A stretch of DNA of 64,000 nucleotides from Apostichopus japonicus (taxonomy: Eukaryota > Echinodermata > Holothuroidea > Aspidochirotida > Stichopodidae), in the NCBI RefSeq assembly GCF_037975245.1, contig NC_092574.1, forward strand, positions 698,001-762,000, written 5' to 3'. The position numbers were made by a program, and so were the translations under genes. Within the stretch, counting starts at the first letter, position 1. The number at the start of each line of letters is the position of its first letter. The notes below the pieces were generated by a model. It was not told the origin of the DNA. It saw nothing but the letters and a program-made list of their open reading frames with translations, and did no database searches. Below are positions 24,331-36,407 of this stretch, in pieces.

Positions 24331-26834
24331 AATTGATAATTTCTTTACGGTTATTTCTATCATTTTTGGTGTCGATAATAGTTATATATATATATGCATT
24401 CATATGTGAATGTATGCGTGTGTGTTTTGATGCCAAGCTTGTAAACACGATATCTCTAGAAGTGAAGCTTGGACAGATAGCACATTTTGTATGTAGGAGA
24501 CCCTTATAACGGAGAAGAACCTAATTGTTTTCTGTGGAAGTCAAAGTTTATTTGGGGTCGCCAGGGGTCAAATTCTGAAAAACTTTGTAAACACAATACC
24601 TCAAGAAGTGAAGCTATAAATCAACATTTATATAGTGTCATTTATATCAACCCCCCCCCCCTGCCCAGTAAACTGACCTGTGTTTACCATGCCATAGTGT
24701 CATTTATATCTTCGGGCCATTTATATTGTAACAGCTATTTCTGGTTTACAAGCAGAAGTCTAGTGCAATGAAGCCATCGAAACCTCAATGCGTTTCGCAT
24801 TCTGGTTTATTTATAGGAAACTGAATTTGTTGAACTTCACCTGCACGTATCAACCTTGACTGCAATTTTCTGATACAGTCATCCACCTTCCCCTCCGCCC
24901 CACCCCTTATATTTTCTTACTCATGGTTAATTGTTATATCCAATTAAGGTACTGTATAACCTCCATGTTGCATGTGATAGCGGAAAGACACAGTCGTCGT
25001 TTTAAATGTTTGTAGGGGCGTGGGGGGGGGGGGGGGAGGATGGGTGAGTGGGAGGAATTGAATTGGGAAAGTTGGGACTAACGCTATTTATGTTTCCTTT
25101 CATTACTTATAGAGTTAAGGTTGGTACACTATATATGACAGTGACTGTTGTAAAACTGGCCAAGTTGGTGTTACCTTTTGAGGAGCACGGGCAACACTTG
25201 TTCAATGCAATTTCAGGCTCTCTCCAGAGAAGAAACCGACCATTCCGATAGTCGCAAACATATCGCTATTTTTGCTGAGCTAAGCCAATCTGATCAGCCA
25301 ATCCTTGGTGCAAATGTGACGGTAAAGGTCACGAGGTCAACCAAACATGAAGAGATAATGAATCTTCACTTATTCGATGATGGTTCCGGTAGGTCACTCA
25401 TTTCTGGCTCCCTCAAACGTATTACTTGAAGTCGGTCATGTCATCAAGGAGTGAGGTGGGGAAGGGGTAAGAAATCACTCTTTATTTGCATCCTTTGCTT
25501 TCCAATGTTGTTGTTAAAAGTCTAATGGAATTAACTAGTTGCAACCAGCAGGTAAGTATACCGGATGGCAAATATACGTGTAACCAATGATTCAATACAT
25601 CCGAATGGTGATGTCTGATATCCTTCAAACTTCCCGGAAATTTCATCCTATTGATTTCCTACAAGTTCGGAGTGTCTCAATTCTTCCCGAAATTACGCAA
25701 AATGGTTAATTAGTGATAATGATAGAGGCAGTAACCACAAACTCGCTGAAGTTATTTTCAATCAATGGGTGGTTTTTGTTTACGCCAGTAGAGGGCGGTA
25801 GACACAAACTCGTTGAAGCTTCAATCATTGCTTCACGTATTCACTTGTTCTGGATTCCTTGCCGGAGGTATTGCAAGGCGTTTTAACAGTTACCTCCCAA
25901 TTCTACTAAAGTGTAATATATTCTACCTAAGTCGAATTCTATTCCACTTAAGTTAAATGGAATTACACTTAAGTAAAATGTATTCCTCATGAGTGAAATA
26001 GAATCCACTTAAATAAAATACAAATGATTAATGTTATATATTACTTATGTGGAATGAAATTTCACTTATTGTATAAGTTAAGTCAAATAAAAGTTCACTT
26101 AAAGGAAACGAAGACTCGCCCTAAACCACATGTCGCCCTGCCGTTGCTTGCAAGTGAAGTTTTTTTTCTTATTGCTAAAAAATGCAGACAGTTATGAAAG
26201 GTGATACCTATTCATCTTTTATCTGGACCTGACATCAGGGAGTTCCATAGCAACTCCCTGCTGAGATGTCCATCGCTGCTCATAACACTGTCTTATGGGT
26301 ATTGACCGTAGTTGCATATAGTGACTGTACACTAGTGTCTTATTACCGACGGTAGCGAGCTGTTTGTGTATTTTCTGGGATCGACGGTGGTGTCTAACAC
26401 TTCTCTTACACCTAAGTCGAAACTAGGTCAGATTACCGGCATGAGACATTTCTTTGTGCGCGAGTAGTCACATCCTTTAAGCTTAGTTAAAATTGGTTCA
26501 ACACTTGGCTGAATGGTTCAACATACCCTTACACCCCTCCCCCATTTCAGTCACCACTACCAGATCCGTCGGCAAATCAAATTTGACTTAAAATATACAC
26601 CAGATTGCATCTAAGGACGTTTCAAAACTAAAAAATTTTCAAAACTAAAAGACTGCCAAAGGGGAGGGGGACACCCCCTCCCCTTAGACCCCTCCCCATT
26701 TCAGTCACCACTTCCAGATCCGTCGGCAAATCAAATTTGACTTGAAATATGCACCAGATTGCATCTAAGGACGTTTCAAAACTAAAAAATTGCCAAAGGG
26801 GAGGGGCACCCCCTCCCCTTAGACCCCTCCCCCA
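24331..26834 (+). repeat. 2.5-kb duplicated segment, copy 1
   Basis: From AATTGATAATTTCTTTACGG onward this segment is nearly identical to 27687-30186. The offset is 3356, falling to 3352 after a G-run length difference. Only a few substitutions were noticed (for example near 25834 and 26131). It contains a CLCA-type exon (25217-25388), a field of ACTTAAGT-like words (25900-26110) and, at its right end, the first 136-bp tandem units. It may be a very recent duplication or an unmerged allele in the assembly. Confidence 0.95.
25217..25388 (+). CDS. CLCA-family exon A, copy 1
   Basis: CLCA proteins are secreted or surface metalloprotease-like regulators of calcium-activated chloride current. This 172-nt exon covers the beta-rich segment after the vWA domain. 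The frame reads HIAIFAELSQSDQPILGANV, then VTVKVTRSTKHEEIMNLHLF and DDGSG. This matches the family pattern itVyAev-qg-qPVlgAnVtA...LlDNGaG. Acceptor: CAATTTCAG|GCT. Donor: TTCCG|GTAGGT. It starts in phase 0 and ends after one base, joining exactly to exon B, which begins GG GCA GAT. An identical copy lies at 28569-28740. The upstream vWA and protease exons were not found in this window. Confidence 0.75.
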
Positions 26835-27049
26835 TTTCAGTCACCACTTCCAGATCCGTCGGCAAATCAAATTTGACTTGAAATATGCACCAGATTGCAT
26901 CTAAGGACGTTTCAAAACTAAAAAATTGCCAAAGGGGAGGGGCACCCCCTCCCCTTAGACCCCTCCCCCATTTCAGTCACCACTTCCAGATCCGTCGGCA
27001 AATCAAATTCTCCACACCCCCCCAACGAAAAAACCTTCGCTACGTCCCT
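26525..27049 (+). mobile_element. 136-bp tandem-unit element, right half with terminal repeat
   Basis: Units beginning CATTTCAGTCACCAC start at 26543, 26697, 26833 and 26969 (136 bp; the first is 154 bp through an 18-bp internal duplication). Each holds the palindrome-like GGGGAGGGG(CA)CCCCCTCCCC. The block ends with CAACGAAAAAACCTTCGC and TACGTCCCTG. This is the inverted complement of the left terminus at 27652 and the same end as at 43207. Two further blocks are at 29895-30186 and 42600-43207. Confidence 0.8.
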
Positions 27050-27430
27050 GGGTTCTTTACTATTTCTAACGACCAAACCAGACGAATGTTACCGTCCTTC
27101 ATTATGACTTTGTGTTTGAAAACTGTTTCCGTCAGCAAAAGCATTAAAAGTAATACAAGACATTCAAGTTGACCCCATCAAAATAAAGGAATTTTGAGGG
27201 ACTTTCCCTCGCGTGAACATTTTCGAAAGTGATAAGTGAAAGGGGGTCTTGCGTAGTCTCCATGAAGTCTATGATTAAATGCTTTACCGTTATTTTCAAT
27301 GATGTAATGATATCATAAACTGATGCATTATGAACTTCCAACCGATAAACATTTTGAGTTACTGCGTTTACTAGGTTTTATGACTTTCATCTCTGTTGAA
27401 CTCAAACGACTTTTTCACCTTCACAGACTA
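27050..27430 (+). repeat. Dispersed repeat shared with 34312-34690
   Basis: Contains TTCTTTACTATTTCTAACG, AGGAATTTTGAGGGACTTTC, CCCTCGCGTGAACATT, GTCTATGATTAAATGCTTTA and GATATCATAAACTGA in the same order as 34312-34690. No coding content recognised. Confidence 0.8.
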
Positions 27431-27651
27431 AAAGAAAACGTGACTGTGCGTACCATCCGATAACGTTAAGGCCTCTTCGTCACAGTGTACATCACGTAAC
27501 ATTTCTGACATTTCATGTGATGTTTATGGATAGAATCCTTTGTATATAGTTTTCAGTAGGGTTCTTATTATTTTTAAATGAACGATCATATTCCCTACCA
27601 AGCTGACATGCATGCAACTGTGTGCTAGCAATGTTTATGGAATACACAAGC

Positions 27652-27680
27652 AGGGGCGTAGCGAAGGTTTTTTCGTTGGT
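27652..27680 (+). mobile_element. Solo left terminus of the CAGGGGCGTAGCG element
   Basis: CAGGGGCGTAGCGAAGG followed by TTTTTTCGTTGG is the exact inverted complement (one mismatch) of the right terminus at 27021-27049. It stops 6 bases before the second copy of the 2.5-kb duplication begins. Confidence 0.75.
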
Positions 27681-28568
27681 TTTTGAAATTGATAATTTCT
27701 TTACGGTTATTTCTATCATTTTTGGTGTCGATAATAGTTATATATATATATGCATTCATATGTGAATGTATGCGTGTGTGTTTTGATGCCAAGCTTGTAA
27801 ACACGATATCTCTAGAAGTGAAGCTTGGACAGATAGCACATTTTGTATGTAGGAGACCCTTATAACGGAGAAGAACCTAATTGTTTTCTGTGGAAGTCAA
27901 AGTTTATTTGGGGTCGCCAGGGGTCAAATTCTGAAAAACTTTGTAAACACAATACCTCAAGAAGTGAAGCTATAAATCAACATTTATATAGTGTCATTTA
28001 TATCAACCCCCCCCCCCTGCCCAGTAAACTGACCTGTGTTTACCATGCCATAGTGTCATTTATATCTTCGGGCCATTTATATTGTAACAGCTATTTCTGG
28101 TTTACAAGCAGAAGTCTAGTGCAATGAAGCCATCGAAACCTCAATGCGTTTCGCATTCTGGTTTATTTATAGGAAACTGAATTTGTTGAACTTCACCTGC
28201 ACGTATCAACCTTGACTGCAATTTTCTGATACAGTCATCCACCTTCCCCTCCGCCCCACCCCTTATATTTTCTTACTCATGGTTAATTGTTATATCCAAT
28301 TAAGGTACTGTATAACCTCCATGTTGCATGTGATAGCGGAAAGACACAGTCGTCGTTTTAAATGTTTGTAGGGGCGTGGGGGGGGGGGAGGATGGGTGAG
28401 TGGGAGGAATTGAATTGGGAAAGTTGGGACTAACGCTATTTATGTTTCCTTTCATTACTTATAGAGTTAAGGTTGGTACACTATATATGACAGTGACTGT
28501 TGTAAAACTGGCCAAGTTGGTGTTACCTTTTGAGGAGCACGGGCAACACTTGTTCAATGCAATTTCAG

Positions 28569-28740
28569 GCTCTCTCCAGAGAAGAAACCGACCATTCCGA
28601 TAGTCGCAAACATATCGCTATTTTTGCTGAGCTAAGCCAATCTGATCAGCCAATCCTTGGTGCAAATGTGACGGTAAAGGTCACGAGGTCAACCAAACAT
28701 GAAGAGATAATGAATCTTCACTTATTCGATGATGGTTCCG
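28569..28740 (+). CDS. CLCA-family exon A, copy 2
   Basis: Same sequence, acceptor and donor (TTCCG|GTAGGT at 28741) as 25217-25388. With 172 nt and phases 0 and 1, either copy joins correctly to exon B at 31669, but both in one transcript would shift the frame. The two are therefore alternatives, unless one is silent or the duplication is an assembly artefact. Confidence 0.7.
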
Positions 28741-29894
28741 GTAGGTCACTCATTTCTGGCTCCCTCAAACGTATTACTTGAAGTCGGTCATGTCATCAAG
28801 GAGTGAGGTGGGGAAGGGGTAAGAAATCACTCTTTATTTGCATCCTTTGCTTTCCAATGTTGTTGTTAAAAGTCTAATGGAATTAACTAGTTGCAACCAG
28901 CAGGTAAGTATACCGGATGGCAAATATACGTGTAACCAATGATTCAATACATCCGAATGGTGATGTCTGATATCCTTCAAACTTCCCGGAAATTTCATCC
29001 TATTGATTTCCTACAAGTTCGGAGTGTCTCAATTCTTCCCGAAATTACGCAAAATGGTTAATTAGTGATAATGATAGAGGCAGTAACCACAAACTCGCTG
29101 AAGTTATTTTCAATCAATGGGTGGTTTTTGTTTACGCCAGTAGAGGGCGGTAGACACAAACTCGTTGAAGCTTCAATCATTGCTTTACGTATTCACTTGT
29201 TCTGGATTCCTTGCCGGAGGTATTGCAAGGCGTTTTAACAGTTACCTCCCAATTCTACTAAAGTGTAATATATTCTACCTAAGTCGAATTCTATTCCACT
29301 TAAGTTAAATGGAATTACACTTAAGTAAAATGTATTCCTCATGAGTGAAATAGAATCCACTTAAATAAAATACAAATGATTAATGTTATATATTACTTAT
29401 GTGGAATGAAATTTCACTTATTGTATAAGTTAAGTCAAATAAAAGTTCACTTAAAGGAAACGAAGACTCGCCCTAAACCACATGCCGCCCTGCCGTTGCT
29501 TGCAAGTGAAGTTTTTTTTCTTATTGCTAAAAAATGCAGACAGTTATGAAAGGTGATACCTATTCATCTTTTATCTGGACCTGACATCAGGGAGTTCCAT
29601 AGCAACTCCCTGCTGAGATGTCCATCGCTGCTCATAACACTGTCTTATGGGTATTGACCGTAGTTGCATATAGTGACTGTACACTAGTGTCTTATTACCG
29701 ACGGTAGCGAGCTGTTTGTGTATTTTCTGGGATCGACGGTGGTGTCTAACACTTCTCTTACACCTAAGTCGAAACTAGGTCAGATTACCGGCATGAGACA
29801 TTTCTTTGTGCGCGAGTAGTCACATCCTTTAAGCTTAGTTAAAATTGGTTCAACACTTGGCTGAATGGTTCAACATACCCTTACACCCCTCCAC

Positions 29895-30186
29895 CATTTC
29901 AGTCACCACTACCAGATCCGTCGGCAAATCAAATTTGACTTAAAATATACACCAGATTGCATCTAAGGACGTTTCAAAACTAAAAAATTTTCAAAACTAA
30001 AAGACTGCCAAAGGGGAGGGGGACACCCCCTCCCCTTAGACCCCTCCCCATTTCAGTCACCACTTCCAGATCCGTCGGCAAATCAAATTTGACTTGAAAT
30101 ATGCACCAGATTGCATCTAAGGACGTTTCAAAACTAAAAAATTGCCAAAGGGGAGGGGCACCCCCTCCCCTTAGACCCCTCCCCCA
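29895..30186 (+). repeat. 136-bp tandem units, truncated block
   Basis: Two units (starts 29895 and 30049) and the first bases of a third, identical in layout to 26543-26834. No terminal inverted repeat follows. Confidence 0.85.
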
Positions 30187-31141
30187 TATCGGAAAAGCGT
30201 ATCCTAGCTAAGAATATTTTCTACCCCTTGTGTTTATCAGGACCAAAACGAAATTGTCAATTTTCTAATTTCCGTCAAAAAAAGAGTCTATCCTACCATT
30301 AGCCGGCTGTACTGACAACTATGCCTAGACAAAATAACATACGCTTCGTGTTTGAAATATTTTGTAAACAAAACCGGCAAGAAATTGTGACTAATAAGCA
30401 CGCTTGATATATAGATACAATATTGCACCATTCCCCACCCCTACCACACACCCTCGAATCCGCCACGACATTCGTGCTGTAAAGCAATTAAGTGTTTTTT
30501 TTTTTTAGCCACTTTACTTTTTGCCTTCCCCGTTTCGTCCCTGTATTTATTTGTCAGGCGGTGACCAGTTTGTCCTCCTGCGTCCCCATGGGATTACGCC
30601 ACTGGTATGTAGTTCCTCCGCCACGCATAGACTCATTATGTCTTAGGCAAGGAATAATCATGGTGCTTTCTTCTTTTGCGGCATCCGTACTATAAAAATA
30701 TCATCGTATTCCTTAAATGACATGAAGAAAAGATTCGTTATTTGCTGCTTTTATCACTGCAATCAAATAATTGTGTAATAAAATAACTGATTGTATTATT
30801 TAAATAGGAAATTTACAGGGGACAAGGGATTTTTGTAAAGTTTGATATCAGGTATATAATGCAGGTTTTGCTTCGTTTTAAATAAGTGTGATGATAATTT
30901 GTAACGTAAGGTTCATTTTTCGCCCGGATTGTGCATTGCCTAGCGAAGGAAGCGTCAATTTAACCGTCTTCGTGGTCACTGTGTCACGACGAATGAAGAC
31001 CTTTTTCTACGGAGACCTAGATATTCCATTTATGTTATATTCAGTACTGAAATCAAAGCTACTAAAGAAACTTTAAGAAAAACAGTTGTGATATCATAGT
31101 TTCAATTGATAAAAACATGTTTTGACCTTGGATCTGGAATA

Positions 31142-31250
31142 GTGGCGTGCGCAGAGTGGAAGGGGGGGGGGGGGGGGTAGGTGGCTCCCGACCAAAACCA
31201 GGGGGGGTGGGGTAGGCGGCTCTCGACCCAATCCCGGTCGTCATTCCGGG
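31142..31250. mobile_element. hAT-like end fragments
   Basis: AGTGGCGTGCGCAGAG followed by a long G-run and a repeated (G)GTAGG(T/C)GGCTC(C/T)CGACC word. This looks like one transposon terminus with an internal duplication. The right end was not identified. Confidence 0.4.
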
Positions 31251-31668
31251 GTAAGTGGTTCAGTGAAAAGAATTAGACCACTACTATGGGTGTACCCCCC
31301 CCCCCTTTCTTTAACCTCACACAAAATATTTTTTAGCAAAACCTTACATTAACATTACAATTTTATAATGGTTTTCGTAGACATTTAAAAAAAAATCTGA
31401 GAGAGGACACAATTCCCCTCCCCCTCCCCTCCCCCACCCACACATATGCCCCTAATGCGTCACCCCTCTAACGTGATGAAATCGCCATGGAGAAATTAAT
31501 CGAAAATTCAACCAGCCTAAGTAAAAGTATTAAAACCGCATAGAGTATTGTTTTCGAAAAAAAAAATTAAATTCATTTTCTTTTTAATTTGAACACTTAA
31601 ATTTGAGGCCATATGCTGTGTGATTGATCATGACCTTAATCTGTTTTGGCATGTTTTTGTATATTCAG

Positions 31669-31839
31669 GGGCAGATTTCCGACGGAATGATGGCATATAC
31701 TCTTTTGATTTGACAAACTCGAATAACACGTGGATATATGTGCTGAAGATAATAGTGACACACCCAACGCACGCACGCGTTGAACGTACAGCTGGTTTGC
31801 CGTTCTTTGCTGAAGACTTGTTGAACGGTAATTTTTCTG
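31669..31839 (+). CDS. CLCA-family exon B
   Basis: Acceptor TATATTCAG, first exon base 31669. With the single G from exon A the frame reads GADFRRNDGIYSFDL, matching the conserved GaGAD-xKNDGvYSRyf motif of CLCA proteins, then TWIYVLKIIVTHPTHARVE, ERTAGLPFFAEDLLNG and NFS. The donor used is probably TTCTG|GTGAGG (exon end 31839). An alternative AACG|GTAATT at 31827 has the same phase. Both leave one base that makes Asp with the start of exon C. The intron before this exon is 2.9 kb from the second exon A copy. Confidence 0.72.
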
Positions 31840-31879
31840 GTGAGGAATTAAACTTCTTACGAGTCGAAGAATAAAAGAT

Positions 31880-32935
31880 TAGTTTAGTTTAAACCCAAGG
31901 CCGCAGGAAGTAGCTTACTTGAGACCCTATCCGTGTTAGATCATGGATGAACACCGGCTTCTTTCAAGCCTTCACTTTTTGATAGTGTTCAGAGGATAAC
32001 GAGGCAGGGGTGTGTATTCGCCCCCCATTCCTGCTCCCGGGACCTACGGACGAGAGTGTCTGCCCCAGTATCATACCACTTTCTGAAATACTGAGGTTGG
32101 CAAAGGCACCCCATTCGACATCACTACAGTGCAGCCATAACAAAAAAGTTGTTTCGAAACCAAGTTAAGAACAGAAACAAATCCCTTTTCCAGTGGCGGA
32201 GCTAGGGGTATTGGTCAAGGGGCGAAATGGTCTGTTGGGGCGCTTCCGACACTATCTAAGCGGAGAGCCACCACAGGTTGGCGCGGAGCGTGCACAAATT
32301 TTTTGAGTAAAAATACTCCCTAGATCGCCGGAAATGACCCTTTCCGAGCCTTGCTAATTGGAAGATAAATGAAGAATAAATAGTTATCATCGCCATTTGT
32401 GATAACTCGGAAGTTATTTGGGTGTTGCAAGTACATTCGCTTCATCACAATCCCTGCGGTATCTTTGTGGTTGCTCATGTTTTCGTAGCCCTGACACAAT
32501 GCCTGTTGTGCCTATTAGGTATTTTGGACCTGTAAATGCCAACAATACCACATCTTGTCAGAAAATTATACACCAAAAAAATGTGACAAATGTCAATAGG
32601 TAGATGAGAGCGCAATAAAAAAGTCAATAATCGCGAATAAGTAAAAAGTGGTAAAAAGCTGAAAAGGGCGCCAGCAGTCCATTTCAGTCCGTCAGGAGGA
32701 GGCATCCACCCCCCCCCCCCTGACTGTATGGACGCTCCGCCACTGCCCTTTTCCTAAGTTCAGAAACCAGAAATACCAAATCCACGAAAGACTCCGCACA
32801 TCACCACTGCACTACAGCGATTTTTGAATAGGTCAAGAGAATGTGGTTCCTGGCGGAATTTTGATACTGGAACCTAAGGGTTGTGAGACGGACACTAACC
32901 GCTGAACCAAGCCTTTGCCCTTATACCCCCACGGT
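31880..32935 (-). mobile_element. tRNA-derived SINE-like sequence, split by a hAT element
   Basis: On the minus strand the block starts GGCTTGGTTCAGCGGTTAGTG, resembling a tRNA-type A box. It continues with GTCTCACAACCC and GGTTCCAGT, a weak B-box-like region, then a non-tRNA body with GCTGTAGTGCAGTGGTGATG. The body is interrupted by the element at 32191-32745. The tRNA of origin was not identified and the 3' limit is approximate. Confidence 0.4.
32191..32745 (+). mobile_element. Non-autonomous hAT-type element, copy 3 (longest)
   Basis: Termini CAGTGGCGGAGC and GCTCCGCCACTG, with a perfect 8-bp target-site duplication CCCTTTTC at 32183-32190 and 32746-32753. It is 555 bp, longer than the 324-393 bp relatives, because of extra sequence around 32400-32560. 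It carries the core module in plus orientation near 32260-32290. Confidence 0.92.
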
Positions 32936-33282
32936 CAAGGTTAATTGTCTCAGAAAATTAAAGGTGGATATATTTTTCAAATAGTAAGTAGTAGGTGGTG
33001 AAAACTAGATCCTCATCTGCTGATAGCATTGCTAACATGTTATGTAGAGGCGATGCGTTGTCTTATCCCTCAAATGGCAACCCTGCTGATGAACGTGCTA
33101 CAAATAACAAAATGAACGCCATTTCATTGGTTTACCTAACATAGTTTACCTGCATGTTTATAGTTCCTTTGGGTATGATAGCCTGATTATTAATTATACT
33201 TTTAATTTAATATTATGATGTGATTGGACTAACTCTCGAGTCTACGACTTTGATCATGACGTTACTGTGATTTGTCGTTCAG

Positions 33283-33513
33283 ATTATAGCTTCTTCCTCC
33301 CGGGAATACCATCCGATGATCTTAAAGGAGATGAATTGGGTAACTTCTCTTTGGGTGCATCGGGAGGAGCTACCCGCGTAGATTCTGGCTTTGCCGCCAG
33401 GGATGACGTCATACCACCGAATCGGATAACCGACCTGGAAGTCGCTGCGGTAATAATTCCATGGTGACGTTGACGTTTACAGCGCCCGGTGATGATTTGG
33501 ATTCTGGAAAATG
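33283..33513 (+). CDS. CLCA-family exon C with a frameshift
   Basis: After acceptor TGTCGTTCAG the frame (one base from exon B plus AT) reads DYSFFLPGIPSDD, LGNFSLGASGGATRVD, then DDVIPPNRITDLEVAAV. This matches the CLCA region F-R-x-SGG-sF...D-x-PP-x-rITDL ahead of its fibronectin-like domain. A one-base deficit near 33452 moves the frame; the next frame continues perfectly with NSMVTLTFTAPGDDLDSGK, the family hallmark LTWTAPGDD. A GC-type donor (AAAT|GCAAGT, GC at 33513-33514) may end the exon. The frameshift is either a disabling mutation or a sequencing error. No later CLCA exon was recognised. Confidence 0.72.
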
Positions 33514-34311
33514 CAAGTTTTCCCATTCTCTTGTACAGTATTATTGGGAGGAATGTTCGAATAAAAAATTCAAACGTATCAGTTTTAAGCAAAGGTTTTT
33601 TGTGGAGTTCTAGTCAAAGGCAGTTATTGAAATTTGAGCATGAGTGACCAGTCTTGGACTTCCTAACATATTTAGAGCGAACAGCCTACTGATGTTCAAT
33701 CAGTTAACCAGGACAACGAAGGCGATGTGGGGGGGGGGGGGGTAATCTTGACTTCATTCTCGCAAAGTTCTCAAAGTTTCCGTAATTTGCTCTAATTTGC
33801 TCCTACTCTAAACAGAAATCACAGTAGATATTAAATATTTAGGGTTTCATTTGCATAAATATTCAATAATAGCATTTAACTGCTCACCTATGTCATTTTA
33901 TTATCCCCCCCCGCCCCTCATCCCCACCAGAGACACTACAGTAACAATTGCAATAATCGATATGAAACGTATGAAGTATGCCTGCTTCGCGAATATAGTG
34001 CAATAACTAATCAGCAAGCCTTGATTCTAATATGAAAAGTAGGGCCATGCTTATGATACTCCAAAATGCTCCGGGACTACCCTAATTGTATGTGACCATT
34101 ACCAAAAACCAACAGACCTTTCTGGGGCTTTAAACAATTAGATTATACTCATTAAACAAAATGCAAAATCGAACAGGTAACAATCTGCTGCCTAGAGTGA
34201 GAGAGAATATTAAAAACTTTAAAAGCCCGGACCCCCTCCATGGAGTAAGTCAGTAACCCCCCCCCCCCCCATATCCAGTATTGCAAGGAATCACAGAGTC
34301 AACTGGCGTTC

Positions 34312-34690
34312 TGGTTCTTTGCTATTTCTAACGCCCAGACGGATATACCTCCATTAAGACTTACTGTGTGAAAACTGTTTTTCGCTATTTAATAGCAATA
34401 AAAATGATTCGATTCAAGTTGCACCCGCCCCCCCCCCCCCCCCATCAAGAAAAGGAATTTTGAGGGACTTTCCCTCGCGTGAACATTACCAGAAGTGGTA
34501 TGTTGAAGGGTCTTGCAAAGTCTCCTTGAGGTCTATGATTAAATGCTTTACCGGTATTTTCAATAATGATATCATAAACTGACGCATGATGAACTTCAAG
34601 CAAGATAAATTTTTTAAGTGTTTACCAGGTTTTATGACTTTCACCTATTTTCACCCCCGATAAGACAACCTGTTTTACTCCCACTCTCGC
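34312..34690 (+). repeat. Dispersed repeat shared with 27050-27430
   Basis: Diverged copy of 27050-27430 with the same ordered words and an expanded C-run at 34427-34443. Confidence 0.8.
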
Positions 34691-36400
34691 AGGTAATCAT
34701 ATTTGTAGCAGTGACCTTAAACTTTAAGTTAACTAAGATTCACTTATGCCAATGTTTGGGTATCAAGAAGGGAATAGTTCCCTTGACTTATTACAAAACA
34801 CTCAAATTTGTTTTAAAGTAAACAACAACTATAATTTCTTATGGAAAATTGCCCAATTTACATATAGAAAGAAAGGAATTGATGTTAAATTACAATGAAT
34901 ACTGTCAAAGTATTTCCAAAGAGGAGGGGGGGGGGAGACTTTAGATGTTAACAAAACAGAGATTTGGTACTGATTCTACAGACATTCTATTAGCAGTAAG
35001 CTATGCACATGTTATCACATACTGGATAAGTCAAATACATTCATAATAATGCAAGAGAAAAAACAAGGCTTTTTTTCCTAAGTTGATGTTTAAGTTCCAA
35101 CTCATATGCTCGAAACTATATGTTGTAAACTCTAAATGGTCTCAGGCGACTATAGAAACGTCAAGCACTTGTTTATAATAAAATAATATTCAAGGAGTTA
35201 TATGTTACGCAAACTACGATGGCAGTTGGGTTAAAATATAACATTATATTGCAATTTTCTGTTAACAGACTGAATGACGTAGACCAGTGAATGTTCATAT
35301 AAAAATCCAAATTTATATGGTATAAAGTCTTCCTATTCATTGACTTTTATCAGATTTTCAGGCCAGGAATTTTTTTTTTTTTGGGGGGGGGGGAATAACT
35401 CTTGATTTCTGATCCCGAGGTGGGGCATGCAGATTTGTTTGAATTCCAAAGAATAAAAAACTCTTGGAATCGTGCGAACAAATAACGACGATGAAATTAT
35501 TGAGTCATTTTAAACTACTTCTGAAACGGTTAGCTGTATGTTATTAGTCACTTACTGCTGAAGTTTAGTTTTTAAAATACTACTTGGCCAAAATGTTACC
35601 AAAGGTACTGAGTATTGGTCTAATTTAAGATTTCAAAGTCAAATAGCTTGTATATATAAAAGCTTCCAGATCATTCTTGCATTCAGTTTAAAGATTCTAA
35701 GAAACTGATGACCTCTAGATTATCACTGTTGTGACAGAAATACCACTTTCAATCCAAAGAAATGAATGTTTCAATCGTCATTATAACACAACAATAATTT
35801 AATAAGATGATTGCATTACTGTGATCTGGAAAAAAAGAAAATAATCAGATTCTAACTTAAATTGTGTTACAGATACTTTTGGACTTAAACTTATGAATAA
35901 TTATAAGTTTGTTTTTGATAAATGCAATTGTTTTAAGGTGGACTAATCACACACCTCCTACCTGTCAATAATACTCTTGCTTAAATTTACAGATTATTTA
36001 TGGGACCTAGAGTTTAATTGCTGATATAAAGTGTAATGACTCTTATTTTCAGCAAGACAAAAGTATACAGTACGTTGATGTTTACTTTATATAAGAATGA
36101 ACCTAACTTGATAGACTCAACTTGTTTCCGCTTACATAAATTATTTTACACTTTTTCTTCTTTTGTATTGACGGATATGTTATAAAGTAACGCAGTTATT
36201 GTAATTAACATATATGTAAAATAACTGAATATACATATACATAAATGCTTCAATTTTTATTGCAGATATTAGAAACAGAATTTAATATTTAACTTTTTTT
36301 ATTTTATTCTCTATGATCAGGGGTTGAAAGGCTGGGTTTTCTTCATCTGCTCATTATCTGAAATGAAGAGAGAACCAGAATGCAAAAATGCATTGTGGTT
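34691..36400. other. AT-rich DNA without recognised features
   Basis: No exon, RNA gene or classified repeat seen. A short G-run near 34927 and one at 35381 may be old transposon ends. Confidence 0.45.
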
Positions 36401-36407
36401 TTGATCA

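Larger units (their letters stand above)
27687..30186 (+). repeat. 2.5-kb duplicated segment, copy 2
   Basis: Near-identical partner of 24331-26834. It ends inside the third 136-bp unit (CCCCCAT, then ATCGG), where copy 1 continues to a transposon end. An 852-bp spacer separates the copies. Confidence 0.95.

Noticed and set aside
26543-27000. CRISPR-like array of regularly spaced repeats
   Set aside because: Eukaryotic context, and the whole 136-bp unit repeats with no unique spacers.
24487-28127. Two identical 94-residue ORFs
   Set aside because: Their identity is only due to the 2.5-kb duplication; the sequence is a dispersed non-coding repeat with a C-run.
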